From Stomatobaculum sp. (GTDB lineage Bacteria > Bacillota_A > Clostridia > Lachnospirales > Lachnospiraceae): a DNA stretch of 64,000 bases. Shown here piece by piece: positions 15,358 through 24,222 of the stretch. The stretch is from contig JAFSYO010000180.1 in the NCBI GenBank assembly GCA_017449925.1, positions 1 through 64,000 of the forward strand, read 5' to 3'. A program made the position numbers and the translations under genes. The notes beneath the pieces are model-generated. The model worked only from the letters and a program-made list of their open reading frames with translations, was not told where the DNA came from and made no database searches. The first letter of the stretch is position 1; each line of letters starts with the position of its first letter.

Positions 15358-16050
15358 TTATTCTCCAATCTCTCTTTTGCCGAATATTCCGGTGCCGACG
15401 CGGATCATTGTAGCCCCCTCTTCAATTGCCACAGAATAATCCCCTGTCATACCCATGGAAAGGACACCCATAGAGACATTATCAATGTTTTTCGATTTTA
15501 TGTCAATGGATAATTTACATAATCTTCTGAATACGTCGCGGTTCTCTTCCGGATCCTCCACGAAGGGAGCCACGGTCATCAGGCCGCGGATCTTGAGATT
15601 CCGGTACTGCTTCAGGCGGTCCAGCAGCGGGAACAGTTCCTCCGGAAGAAATCCGAACTTGCTTTCTTCTTCCGCTACATTGACTTCCAGAAGGCCTTCG
15701 GCAACGATACCCTTTTTCCGTGCTTCGAAATCGATGGTGTCGGAAAGCTTAATGGAATCGATGGAGTGGATCAGCACTGTGTGCTCCAGGACACTTTTTA
15801 CTTTGTTCGTCTGAAGATGACCGATGAGATGCCAGCGGATATCTTCGGGAAGCTGGGGCTCTTTGCCCAGCATTTCCTTGACCTTGTTCTCGCCGAAGTC
15901 CCGGATCCCGAGGTCATAGGCCTCTTTGATCCTCTGTACTGGATTCGTTTTGCTGACTGCGATCAGTGTCACATCTTCCCTGCTGCGCCCTGCTTTTCTG
16001 CAGGCTTCCAGGATCTGCGCCTCCACCGAGGCAAGATTTTCTTTGATCAT
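15358..16050 (-). CDS. ylmE: YggS-family PLP homeostasis protein
   Basis: PLP-binding protein without known catalytic activity that buffers pyridoxal phosphate; it is the YlmE of the division cluster. The 230-residue product starts MIKENLASVEAQILEAC and has the PLP lysine in TLIAVSKTNPVQRI (near residue 34), FGENKVKEM, WHLIGHLQTNKV and the C-terminal phosphate-binding LSMGMTGDYSVAIEEG (near 200). It lies between the HlyD-like gene and sepF. Identity is firm. Confidence 0.95.
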   Translation of the reverse strand: MIKENLASVEAQILEACRKAGRSREDVTLIAVSKTNPVQRIKEAYDLGIRDFGENKVKEMLGKEPQLPEDIRWHLIGHLQTNKVKSVLEHTVLIHSIDSIKLSDTIDFEARKKGIVAEGLLEVNVAEEESKFGFLPEELFPLLDRLKQYRNLKIRGLMTVAPFVEDPEENRDVFRRLCKLSIDIKSKNIDNVSMGVLSMGMTGDYSVAIEEGATMIRVGTGIFGKREIGE

Positions 16051-16060
16051 AATAGCTCCC

Positions 16061-17458
16061 TTACTGATAGATGGGCTGTCCTTCTTCGCCTTCCTCTCCG
16101 TTCAGGAGAATATGGTCGTAGACATTGAGCCCGTAGCTGGTGCCGCGGCGCACTGTGACATACTCGTCATTTTCTTCAATGATGTCGATCTGTTTGAATA
16201 CCGCGTAGCCTTTGTTGATATTATAGACGCCTTCCAGAGTATCTGTGGCCCCGATCTGGAAGCGCTCTTCGGAATCCGGTTTTAAAAGATAATCTCCTGT
16301 ACTGAACTCTCCATTTCCGGAAGCGTCCAGATAGCAGAAAGATTCGTTTTCGAAGAAGATCTCAGCAGGAACGAACTCTGCCGTTACGGCGCCGTCCTGA
16401 TACACCTCTTTCATAAAACCGGAGCTGACGGAATTTCCGCCGGTGATCTTGTAATCTGCCGGAACAGTGAAAAACGCCTTCTTGGTGATGGAAGACCTGG
16501 GGATCTTCAACCCGTCTTCATTTCCGGAAGCCACCTGGAAATTGACATACCGGTCGCTGACGAAACGCACCATGAACTGGTGGAAAGTCAGCACCCCGTA
16601 GAGGGCGCCGTCCGCCCCGGTGACTTCGGCATAATCGCCGGGAATCGTCAGATCGTCGTTCTTAAAGAATACACGGAGACTGTTTTTCCCTTCGTACTCC
16701 TTGTGCTGCTCTTCCGAGAGCGGGAACACAATGCGCCAGTCCTCGGAGGGAATGATCTTGTATACAGGTTTTCCTGCCTCTGCAAGGTTGCCTGGCACGA
16801 TATACGAAGGCTTGTAGGACTCCGGATCGAAAACAGACGCAGTCATCTGTTCCGGCGTCATTTCTTCATAAGAATCCACATTGAAGGAGATCACACCCGC
16901 CATGGGCGCAGTGACCTGCTGGAAGCTGATCCCGTTCTGTTCCAGGGAACCGTTCAGGCTGTCCAGCATATTCAGGCTCGTGTATTCGCTCAGGACAGCC
17001 TGGATGGAATCCATGCTGTCGTAGGCCTTGACGAAATCGACGGAATGATAGGATCCTGCAAAAGAACTCAGGCGGTTCTTCAGTTCTTTCAGATTCTGCT
17101 CGCTCAGATTGCCTGAGCTGTCGGCATTCTCGTCGAGGAATTTTTTCAGCGTTCCCGTCTCGTCGAGGGAATAGATCCGCGTCCCCACGCCGGCTCTCTT
17201 GCCATCCCGGATATAGTAGTTCACATATCCCGTGGAAGGGGCATTCTGAACAGCCTCCGTCCGGAGGATCATTCCGGTGTGCCCGGTGTCATTCACCATC
17301 TGCCCGGACTCCACCTCAAAATACCGCACTTTTTTTCTGCCCATATAGGAATAGGCCGTGAGGCAGAGGTAGATGAAGAGGATCGCGAATATGATGAGAC
17401 CGATATTTATTTTTGGCGGCCGCCGGTACTGGACGACCTTTCTGTTCTTGGAAGCCAC
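16061..17458 (-). CDS. HlyD-like membrane-anchored protein of unknown role
   Basis: A 465-residue protein with a basic cytoplasmic head (VASKNRKVVQYRRPPK), one membrane helix (about 18-36: INIGLIIFAILFIYLCLTA in part) and a long outside region. The short biotinyl-lipoyl-like parts resemble HlyD/MacA adaptor proteins, but the coiled coil is short and no ABC transporter is adjacent. Start GTG 17458 has GGAGG 8 nt upstream; an ATG at 17485 lacks one. Homologues occur beside ylmE and sepF in Clostridia, so a role in division or envelope growth is a fair guess. Confidence 0.75.
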   Translation of the reverse strand: MASKNRKVVQYRRPPKINIGLIIFAILFIYLCLTAYSYMGRKKVRYFEVESGQMVNDTGHTGMILRTEAVQNAPSTGYVNYYIRDGKRAGVGTRIYSLDETGTLKKFLDENADSSGNLSEQNLKELKNRLSSFAGSYHSVDFVKAYDSMDSIQAVLSEYTSLNMLDSLNGSLEQNGISFQQVTAPMAGVISFNVDSYEEMTPEQMTASVFDPESYKPSYIVPGNLAEAGKPVYKIIPSEDWRIVFPLSEEQHKEYEGKNSLRVFFKNDDLTIPGDYAEVTGADGALYGVLTFHQFMVRFVSDRYVNFQVASGNEDGLKIPRSSITKKAFFTVPADYKITGGNSVSSGFMKEVYQDGAVTAEFVPAEIFFENESFCYLDASGNGEFSTGDYLLKPDSEERFQIGATDTLEGVYNINKGYAVFKQIDIIEENDEYVTVRRGTSYGLNVYDHILLNGEEGEEGQPIYQ

Positions 17459-17492
17459 AAAAACGTCCTCCGGAAAAAGGATCACATTAGAA

Positions 17493-17518
17493 GCGGACAG
17501 CCCGAAAGAGCTGTCCGC
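17493..17518 (-). terminator. 9-bp hairpin downstream of the P-loop gene
   Basis: GCGGACAGC (17493-17501) is inverted at 17510-17518 around an 8-nt loop. It follows the P-loop gene stop by 20 nt on the minus strand. The T-tract is poor (TTCTAATG), so termination may be partial. Confidence 0.6.
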
Positions 17519-17538
17519 GCCGTCTTAACATTCTTGAA

Positions 17539-17958
17539 TTACAGGGAGATCAGAACATCCTTCTTCGCGTTTTCGGGAAGATTATCCACATCCATCGAGA
17601 TGCTGAGAACGAAGCGGACATTGTACTTTTCGCTGATCTTTTCCAGCGCGTCGATGACAGGGGTCATATCCTCGCCTTCCGTGCAGGAAAGCTTCAGGAA
17701 GCTGTCCAGGAACATGATCTCCAGGTCGTGGTCCTGGGAGATGATGCCGGAAACGAATCCGATAAAGCCGTCGCTGGTCATAATATTAAACTCGCCCACA
17801 TTGATCAGGCGGATCTTATTGCTGAGTTCGTACATATGCTTGGAACTTTTATCCAGGTAAACAACGGAACCTCTTGCATCCTTGACGGTCGTATTTGCCA
17901 TATCGAGAAGGCGCTTGGTCTTACCCTTTCCCTTGATACCTGCAATAATCTGAACCAT
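17539..17958 (-). CDS. small P-loop ATPase-like protein of unknown function
   Basis: A 139-residue cytoplasmic protein starting MVQIIAGIKGKGKTKRLLDMAN. GIKGKGKTK is a Walker A-like loop at residues 7-15, and LEIMFLDSF near residue 90 could be a Walker B strand. It is too short for a full AAA or kinase domain and I cannot name the family, although similar small proteins exist in Clostridia. Start 17958 has GGAGGT 8 nt upstream; an ATG at 17964 is too close to it. It is transcribed alone from a near-consensus promoter and followed by a hairpin, so it is probably well expressed. Confidence 0.8.
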   Translation of the reverse strand: MVQIIAGIKGKGKTKRLLDMANTTVKDARGSVVYLDKSSKHMYELSNKIRLINVGEFNIMTSDGFIGFVSGIISQDHDLEIMFLDSFLKLSCTEGEDMTPVIDALEKISEKYNVRFVLSISMDVDNLPENAKKDVLISL

Positions 17959-18026
17959 AGTCATATACCTCCTTGACTGTTTACTATATATATTGCGGCG
18001 GAGCATACTCCGCGGTAGTTAGATAC

Positions 18027-18055
18027 ATTATACGGTAGGACTTGGAAAAGTTCAA
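18027..18055 (-). promoter_or_regulatory. promoter of the small P-loop gene
   Basis: Minus strand TTGAAC (18055-18050), 17-nt spacer, TATAAT (18032-18027). The stop TGA of the carboxypeptidase gene lies inside the -35 box. The leader holds a 6-bp hairpin GCGGAG/CTCCGC (17998-18013). Confidence 0.8.
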
Positions 18056-19128
18056 TGCTGAGGGGGTATTTTTTCCAGTACGGCATTGACATCGGGATAA
18101 AGCTTTCCGTGGTTGGCAGATTTCAGCACGATAGAGTAATACAGGTTTCCGTCGCCGTCCAGAGCCGCCAGGGCAAGACACGCGCCTGCCGCCAGGGTGG
18201 TCCCGGTCTTTCCTCCCGCCACACTGTAGCCCTCCAGGATAGGCCACTTTCCGTTCAGGAAATAGTTGGTGTTCTTCCAGGTTTTTGCGACTGGATTGCC
18301 GGCGGCGTCCAGGTACTCCGCTTTGTACTGGGGACAGCCGGCGATGGCGCGGAAGGCCTCGTTCTTCATTGCTTCCCGCAGGATCAGGTAAAGATCGTAG
18401 GCGCTGGAATAGTGATCCGGGTCCGTCAGTCCGTGAGTATTCGTAAAATGGGTGTCCGTCGCCCCGATCTCTGCCGCGCGCCGGTTCATCATCTCGATGA
18501 AAGCCTCGTCGCTGCCGCCGATATGGAGCGCGATCATATTCGCGCTGTCCGCGCCGGAGGGAAGCATCAGCCCGTAAAGAACCTGGAGCATCGTCGCCCT
18601 GTCACCTTCTTTGAACCCTGCCAGGCTGGCATCCGATTCGGCCGGATAGATCTCCGGTCCGGCTGTCCAGACCTCATTAAGATCCCCGTTCTCCAGGGCT
18701 ACAAGACAGGTCATGATCTTCGTGGTGCTTGCCGGGTTCATGTGTTCAAAGGCATGCTTCGCGAAGAAAGCGTCCGGGACGCCCTCGCCGCAGAGGAACA
18801 CGCCGTAAGCACCGACGGTGGTGTCTTCGTCGTCGGCAGTCCTGACTACCGCCAGATTCTCCCCGAAAGGATCCAGTTCCGCCGGCGGCGCTTCCTTCAA
18901 AAGGAGGGCCGCAGGCCTTGTCTTCATGTCATAGCGGTCCCGGAACAGATCTCCGTATTTTTTCCAGCCCGTGTAAAGCAGCAGGCCGGCGATCAGCAGA
19001 AAGACCGCCAGGGCCACAAGGAAACCGCCGGGCAGGCTTTTTTTTCGTCTGCTCCGACGGCCGTTCTTTTCAGGCAGCCTGTAACTGCCGTCCCTGAAAT
19101 TAATGTCTGTAATAATTTCTGAACTCAA
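18052..19128 (-). CDS. D-alanyl-D-alanine carboxypeptidase (peptidase S11)
   Basis: Low-molecular-weight penicillin-binding protein that trims the terminal D-Ala from peptidoglycan stem peptides. The 358-residue product has a basic head, one membrane helix (about 33-52), then the S11 domain with SxxK in NPASTTKIM (near 134), SxN in PSGADSAN (near 194) and KTG in GGKTGTT (near 310). The start appears to be TTG at 19128, overlapping mgsA by 29 nt; the next Met is far inside, so no better start exists. The usual C-terminal S11 domain seems missing, giving a shorter enzyme. Confidence 0.9.
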   Translation of the reverse strand: MSSEIITDINFRDGSYRLPEKNGRRSRRKKSLPGGFLVALAVFLLIAGLLLYTGWKKYGDLFRDRYDMKTRPAALLLKEAPPAELDPFGENLAVVRTADDEDTTVGAYGVFLCGEGVPDAFFAKHAFEHMNPASTTKIMTCLVALENGDLNEVWTAGPEIYPAESDASLAGFKEGDRATMLQVLYGLMLPSGADSANMIALHIGGSDEAFIEMMNRRAAEIGATDTHFTNTHGLTDPDHYSSAYDLYLILREAMKNEAFRAIAGCPQYKAEYLDAAGNPVAKTWKNTNYFLNGKWPILEGYSVAGGKTGTTLAAGACLALAALDGDGNLYYSIVLKSANHGKLYPDVNAVLEKIPPQH

Positions 19129-19498
19129 AGTCTCCGCGCTCCATAGATTTGATCAGCAGTTCTGCAGTTGCCAGGTTCGTAGCGATCGGAATGTTGTGAA
19201 TATCACAGGATCTGATCACGTTGATAACATCCGGCTCATGAGGCTTCGGCTGCAGCGGGTCGCGGAGAAAGATCACAAGATCGATGTCATTGGCTTCGAT
19301 CTGCGCGCCCATCTGCTGCTCTCCGCCCAGATGTCCGGCAAGATATTTATGGATGTTCAGGTTGGTGACCTCTTCCACCAGGCGGCCGGTCGTACCGGTC
19401 GCGTAAAGATTGTGTCTTGAAAGGATCCCCCTGTAAGCGATGCAGAAGTTCTGCATCAGCTTTTTCTTGGTATCATGCGCGATCAGCCCGATATTCAT
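19100..19498 (-). CDS. mgsA: methylglyoxal synthase
   Basis: Converts dihydroxyacetone phosphate to methylglyoxal and phosphate, a bypass of lower glycolysis. The 132-residue product starts [12 protein letters not shown] and contains [40 protein letters not shown] and [11 protein letters not shown], all family motifs. The Asp that acts as catalytic base in E. coli MgsA (D71, in GGDQQ) is Glu here (codon 19319-19321); the second conserved Asp (RDPL) is kept. It lies between rodA and the carboxypeptidase gene. Assignment is firm; activity is less certain because of the substitution. Confidence 0.93.
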   Translation of the reverse strand: MNIGLIAHDTKKKLMQNFCIAYRGILSRHNLYATGTTGRLVEEVTNLNIHKYLAGHLGGEQQMGAQIEANDIDLVIFLRDPLQPKPHEPDVINVIRSCDIHNIPIATNLATAELLIKSMERGDFEFRNYYRH

Positions 19499-19550
19499 TG
19501 CAAATTACCCTCATTCTTTCCAACGCCATATGGTCAATACCAAAGCCTCT

Positions 19551-20681
19551 TCAAAAATTCCGCACTTCTCTCCCGGTCCGCTGCAGGCCAACGTTCAGCA
19601 CCAGACCGATACCGCAGTAGAAACTTAGCAGGGAACTGACCCCGTAACTGATAAAGGGCAGCGTCAGGCCGGTGTTGGGGAATATCCCCGTTGCCACTGC
19701 GATATTTGCGAATCCCTGGAACGCGATCAGCACGCCCATTCCGGTGCAGATCACTTTTCCTTCCAGATCAGCCGCTTTCCCGGCCAGATATAAGCATTCA
19801 TAGACTACGACGGCGTAAAGCAGAAGTACTGCGATACAGCCGATGAACCCAAGCTCTTCCCCGATGACGGCAAAAATAAAGTCCGTCTGTTCCTCAGAAA
19901 GGAAGTTGCCGTTTTTCACAGAAGCAAGGGTATTGTTGTTCAGTCCCTTTCCGAAAAGCTGTCCGGAGCCGATCGCCATAATGGAATTATCCTGCTGGAG
20001 ATTCGCGTCCGCGTACTTCGAAGGCTCGATCCAGGCGAGAATGCGCCGCGCCTGGTAGTCCTTCAGGAAGGGGATCATTCCATGCTGTAAAAGCACAACA
20101 AACGCCGCCGCAAAGGGCAGGATGACTGCCAGCGACGCCGCGATCCACTTGTAGCTAATCTCTGCAACAAACAGCATGGCCAGAATACAGACCGTCACGA
20201 CGATGGTCGTGGAAAGGTCCGGCTCAGAAGCGATCAGAAGCACCGGGATCAAAGCAAACCCGACGTACAGGGCAAGGACCTGGGGCTTGTTTACAGAATC
20301 CTGATTCTTACCCAGAAACCAGGCAAAGAACAGGATGATGCCTGTCTTCGCGAACTCCGAAGGCTGCACCTGGCCGATCGCCGGGAGGACGATCCATCTT
20401 CTGGCGCCGCCGACGAACCTGCCGTAGATATTCACCATCACCAGAAGGACGCAGCAGACGATGAAGATCGGCACCGCGTAATTCAGGATCTTCTGGTATG
20501 GGATCATGCAGATCACCAGCATAAGCACGGCGCCGATGGCCGCGCCCGTCATCTGTCTTCCGACGACTGCCATGTCATGGTAGGTCGCGCTGTTGATCAC
20601 CAGGATCCCCAGGATGTTCAGCAGAGCTACCGAGACAAACAGCCGGAGGGAAAAGGATTTGTAATGATATGGAAGTACCAT
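19551..20681 (-). CDS. rodA: peptidoglycan glycosyltransferase RodA (SEDS family)
   Basis: Polymerises lipid II during side-wall growth together with the class B PBP encoded next to it. The 376-residue polytopic protein has about ten membrane helices and the SEDS motifs GGARRWIVLPAIGQVQPSE, SEPDLSTT, GLNNNTLASVKNGNFLSEEQTDFIFAVIGEE (parts NNTLAS and TDFIFAVIGEE) and FPNTGLTLPFISYG. Start 20681 has CAGGAG upstream. Order PBP2-rodA-mgsA follows mreC-mreD, so this is the elongation SEDS protein rather than FtsW or SpoVE. Confidence 0.95.
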   Translation of the reverse strand: MVLPYHYKSFSLRLFVSVALLNILGILVINSATYHDMAVVGRQMTGAAIGAVLMLVICMIPYQKILNYAVPIFIVCCVLLVMVNIYGRFVGGARRWIVLPAIGQVQPSEFAKTGIILFFAWFLGKNQDSVNKPQVLALYVGFALIPVLLIASEPDLSTTIVVTVCILAMLFVAEISYKWIAASLAVILPFAAAFVVLLQHGMIPFLKDYQARRILAWIEPSKYADANLQQDNSIMAIGSGQLFGKGLNNNTLASVKNGNFLSEEQTDFIFAVIGEELGFIGCIAVLLLYAVVVYECLYLAGKAADLEGKVICTGMGVLIAFQGFANIAVATGIFPNTGLTLPFISYGVSSLLSFYCGIGLVLNVGLQRTGREVRNF

Positions 20682-20806
20682 TCTAATCTCCTGTCCACAT
20701 ACTTGATTCTACATTATATCCGTACAAAATTCCAGTATTTCGCACAAAACCTAAGAAAATTTCATGCAAAATTTACAAATTTGTTCCACACGAAAGCATC
20801 CGGAAA
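20682..20806 (-). promoter_or_regulatory. rodA upstream region with a candidate -10
   Basis: The gap between PBP2 and rodA contains a consensus TATAAT on the minus strand (20718-20713), about 30 nt before the start codon. No good -35 lies 16-18 nt upstream. rodA may therefore have a weak promoter of its own besides readthrough from mreC. Nothing else is visible. Confidence 0.35.
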
Positions 20807-23698
20807 TCAGTCCGCGATCTTGACCTCACTGGCGCTCTTCGCTCCGGTGTTGAGGACATAATCCAGGCTTGTATAACCGAAGCACAGACGGTAGACATCC
20901 TTGGAGACGGAAGCCGCATTGGTGGAGGTGTATCCGTAGGGGATATTGATCGTCACCGCGATCTGCGGGTTCTCATAGGGCCCGAAGGAAATAAAGAAAG
21001 CGTGGTTCGCACGGGTCCTGGACTCCTGGGCCGTACCGGTCTTGCCGGCGATATTGACTTCGAGGTCCGTAAAAAGACGGCGCGCGGAGCCGTACTGCAC
21101 CACCTCGCGCATTCCCTGCTGGACTGCGTTCCAGGTGCTGCTGCTGATATTGATCCTGTCGGAGATGTTCGGCTCGATGGTGCGGAGCGGCTGTCCCTGC
21201 CAGTCAGTGACCCTGTCCAGAATGGAAAGCTGGAACACGGTTCCCCGGTTGGCGATGGTCGTCACGTACCTTGAAAGCTGAATATTGGCGTAGGAGTTGG
21301 TGCCCTGGCCGATGGCGGACTGCTCCGGGCTGATGGTGGACATCATCGGTTCATTTTCGACGATCTCCACGCCGGATTTTCTGTCCAGGCCGAACATGGC
21401 TGCGTATTTCCGGATCCTCTGAAGACCAAGCTCTGTGTCGTACACCCCTTCCTTCGAGGTGGCAAGCCGGTGTCCGAGTTCAGCAAAGAAGAAGTTGCAG
21501 GAATTCCGGATTCCTTCCACGACATTCTCAGGCCCATGGAATCCGGGATAGATCCAGCATCTCATGGGCGGCGTGATCAGATCGTAGACGCCGGTACAGC
21601 TAATCTGGTCATACAGGTCCACGACCTGTTCTTCCAGCGAGGCGACGGCGATGATCGGCTTGAAGGTGGAGCCAGGCGCCTTTTTGGCCTGAGTCGCATT
21701 GTTGTAGAAGGGCAGGGACTGGTCCGCCGCCATCCGGTTGTAATACTCCACGTCCATAGTATTGGTGAGCCGGTTGTTGTCGTAACCCGGGTAGGAAACC
21801 AGGGCCTTGACTTTACCAGTGTGGATATCCGTCACGACGCAGCCTGCAGTGCAGGGATCCAGGGCCAGCTGCGCCGGAGTGATCTTGATCTCAGAGACCT
21901 GGCGGACCAGGAAACTGTATGCGTAGTCGCTGCCGTTGCTCCGAAGCATCTGAACTTCATTCTCATTCCACTCCAGGACTCCCTGGTCATAGAGGGCAAT
22001 ACAAAGCTCTTTCCCCAGGACGATGTTCCTGCGGATCATATACCGGCAAAGAAGTTTTTCAAATTCTTTGTCGGAAGCCAGCCGTTCCATGGCGTCTTCG
22101 ATCAGGCAGCTGTAAATATCGTCCGCGTTGGAATACTTGCTCTTTGTGGTCAGGACAGTGGTGTCGATCCAGCTGTCGGCTATTCCGTCGTACAGGAACT
22201 CCCGTAGACTGATGGAATCCGCTTTCCAGCGGGTGTAGTACTCCTTGGAGATGTCGATATCAGCCGCGCGGATCACTCCCACACTGTCCGAGGAAAGCAG
22301 TGTGAAGAGGTAGTACATGAAAGCCTGCTGGTCGTCCTCCAGTTCGGAAATGGTCCTGGCATACGGATCCATCAGCTCTCTTCTCATTTCATCGATGGAG
22401 AGGTCCCTGTAGGAATCGATCTTCCGGGCGATCTCCTGTTCCGTCTCGCTGGCCTCTGCCGACCGCATGTGGGGCACGGAGAGCACGTTGTTGCCAATCA
22501 GCTGATAATAGGCGTCTTTGATGGGGATCAGGCGGTCCGTGGAGTCCGTTCCCTCTGTGTTCGGTTCGTCCTCGTTCACAAGCTTCGCAGCCAGCACACC
22601 TGCCAGATGCTGTTCCAGCAGCGTATAGATACCCACCTGGAGATCCCGGTCGATGGAAAGATACACGTCGTTTCCTGCCACCGGCGCCGTTTCGCTCTTT
22701 ACCTCCATGATATGTCCCACGTTGTCCACATAGATGCTGCGGGAGCCCTTTTTCCCGTGGAGGTCCGATTCCATGTATTCTTCGATGCCGGTGCGGCCCA
22801 CGATGTCATTCAGGGAATAATCACTGGACAACTCCTGGAGCCTGGCAAGCTGATCCTCCTGCACCCGGCCCACATATCCGATGATATGGGAGAAGGGTAC
22901 GCTGTCGTTGTAGACTCGTTCTGTGGTCTGTTCACAGCTCACGCCAAGAAGCTCCGCCTGGTTCTCCAGGATCTCGGAGCGGGTAAGTTCCTGCACGTTG
23001 TTGACCACCGTGGTGCTTTCATACCGCTGGAAGGACGTAAGGCCCATGGTGTAGCGGATGTTGACGAGCTCCACTTTTTCCAGGGGAGTCAGCACCAGCG
23101 GACTTCCGTCTTCGTTTTTCAGCCTGTCCAGTCCGTAGTATTTGATGCGGCGGCTGATCAGTTCCTCCGCCGTGATGTCGGCAGGATAGTTGCCGGTGGG
23201 TCCGGTGAGGTCCTCTACTCTTCTCAGGCCGTAGAGGTCGCGGAGAAAACGCTTCCTCGCTTCTTCGCTCACACTGGTGAAACAGTATCTGCCGCTCTCA
23301 TCCAGCCCGATCTCCAGACGGCCCACGACAGTCTCCCCGGGGGTGTTCAGGATCTTTACCAGGCGGTAGAGCATGGCATTCCTCTCGTTGACGTTCTTGT
23401 AGTCACCGGTGTCCTGCACCGTGACATTGTAGGAAAGACGATTGTAGGCCAGCAGTTTCCCGTTGCAGTCAAAGATGTTTCCCCTGGTGGCGGGGGAAGT
23501 CACGGTCTTTTCCGTCTTTTGGATGTAGTCGTTCAGGTAGGTCTCGCCGTCCAGGATCTGAAGGTGATACAGGCGTAACACCAGTGTGATGAGCAGCAGC
23601 GCGTATCCTGTTCCCAGCAGAAAAAGCCGGGAGGCTCTCAGCCTGCCGCCCAGCTCTTTTGACAGTTCCTTCAGGTTGTTCAGAAAATCTTTCAGCAA
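20807..23698 (-). CDS. mrdA: penicillin-binding protein 2, class B transpeptidase, with large insertion
   Basis: Cross-links new peptidoglycan in the elongasome with RodA. The 963-residue product has a membrane anchor (about 25-45), the class B pedestal (TRGNIFDCNGKLLAYN; IIGYVGRVQ; DIVGRTGIEEYMESDL) and a transpeptidase domain with SxxK in APGSTFKP, SxN in RNSCNFFF and KTG in AGKTGTAQ. About 230 residues, largely Asp/Glu and Ser rich, are inserted between QVGIYTLLEQHL and the catalytic domain, making it much longer than typical PBP2 (600-700). I choose TTG 23698, 11 nt after the mreD stop with GAGGG upstream; the frame is open to 23761 inside mreD. Confidence 0.93.
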   Translation of the reverse strand: MLKDFLNNLKELSKELGGRLRASRLFLLGTGYALLLITLVLRLYHLQILDGETYLNDYIQKTEKTVTSPATRGNIFDCNGKLLAYNRLSYNVTVQDTGDYKNVNERNAMLYRLVKILNTPGETVVGRLEIGLDESGRYCFTSVSEEARKRFLRDLYGLRRVEDLTGPTGNYPADITAEELISRRIKYYGLDRLKNEDGSPLVLTPLEKVELVNIRYTMGLTSFQRYESTTVVNNVQELTRSEILENQAELLGVSCEQTTERVYNDSVPFSHIIGYVGRVQEDQLARLQELSSDYSLNDIVGRTGIEEYMESDLHGKKGSRSIYVDNVGHIMEVKSETAPVAGNDVYLSIDRDLQVGIYTLLEQHLAGVLAAKLVNEDEPNTEGTDSTDRLIPIKDAYYQLIGNNVLSVPHMRSAEASETEQEIARKIDSYRDLSIDEMRRELMDPYARTISELEDDQQAFMYYLFTLLSSDSVGVIRAADIDISKEYYTRWKADSISLREFLYDGIADSWIDTTVLTTKSKYSNADDIYSCLIEDAMERLASDKEFEKLLCRYMIRRNIVLGKELCIALYDQGVLEWNENEVQMLRSNGSDYAYSFLVRQVSEIKITPAQLALDPCTAGCVVTDIHTGKVKALVSYPGYDNNRLTNTMDVEYYNRMAADQSLPFYNNATQAKKAPGSTFKPIIAVASLEEQVVDLYDQISCTGVYDLITPPMRCWIYPGFHGPENVVEGIRNSCNFFFAELGHRLATSKEGVYDTELGLQRIRKYAAMFGLDRKSGVEIVENEPMMSTISPEQSAIGQGTNSYANIQLSRYVTTIANRGTVFQLSILDRVTDWQGQPLRTIEPNISDRINISSSTWNAVQQGMREVVQYGSARRLFTDLEVNIAGKTGTAQESRTRANHAFFISFGPYENPQIAVTINIPYGYTSTNAASVSKDVYRLCFGYTSLDYVLNTGAKSASEVKIAD

Positions 23699-23709
23699 TC
23701 CGTTGACCC

Positions 23710-24222
23710 TCAGTTCACTGCGTGTTTTTCGTCCAGGATCTCCAGTTTCCGGTTGTACCACAGGAAGAAGCGGTAGATGAGAAGTGTAAACAGCAGTGTG
23801 ATAATGATCTCAGGGATGACGATATCTCCCAGATAGAAAAGAAGATGCGTCTTTCCCCGGATCAGGAAACGAAATACGTAGATATAGAGATTGTAGAGAA
23901 GTTCATTCAGCGCGCACAGAAAAAGAGGCAGCGTGATGTAATTCTCGTAGTAGTATCTGGAAAGCCTGCCGTTCATGAATCCGATCCACATGAAGAACAG
24001 GGAAAAGAAGCCGAAGGCGCCCGAATAGAACAGATCCATCAAAAGACCTGCCATAAAGCCGTAGATCAGCCCGGCCCTGGAGCCATAGATGAAACCGTAG
24101 GAAAAGGTCAGGATCAGAACAAGGTTCGGAGCAGCGGAAAGGAAGGGAATGAAAGGAAAAACACAGCTCTGAAGCGCAAAGAAGATCATAAGAAAAGCTA
24201 CGTTGGCAATCGTTCTTCTCAT
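23710..24222 (-). CDS. mreD: rod shape-determining protein MreD
   Basis: Integral membrane subunit of the elongasome. The 170-residue protein is hydrophobic with five or six helices (AFLMIFFALQSCVFPFIPFL, LVLILTFSYGFIYGSRAGLIYGF in part, FFSLFFMWIGFMNG). It overlaps the mreC stop by 4 nt and precedes PBP2, the standard mreC-mreD-pbp2 order. Low sequence conservation is normal for MreD; context makes the call firm. Confidence 0.93.
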   Translation of the reverse strand: MRRTIANVAFLMIFFALQSCVFPFIPFLSAAPNLVLILTFSYGFIYGSRAGLIYGFMAGLLMDLFYSGAFGFFSLFFMWIGFMNGRLSRYYYENYITLPLFLCALNELLYNLYIYVFRFLIRGKTHLLFYLGDIVIPEIIITLLFTLLIYRFFLWYNRKLEILDEKHAVN

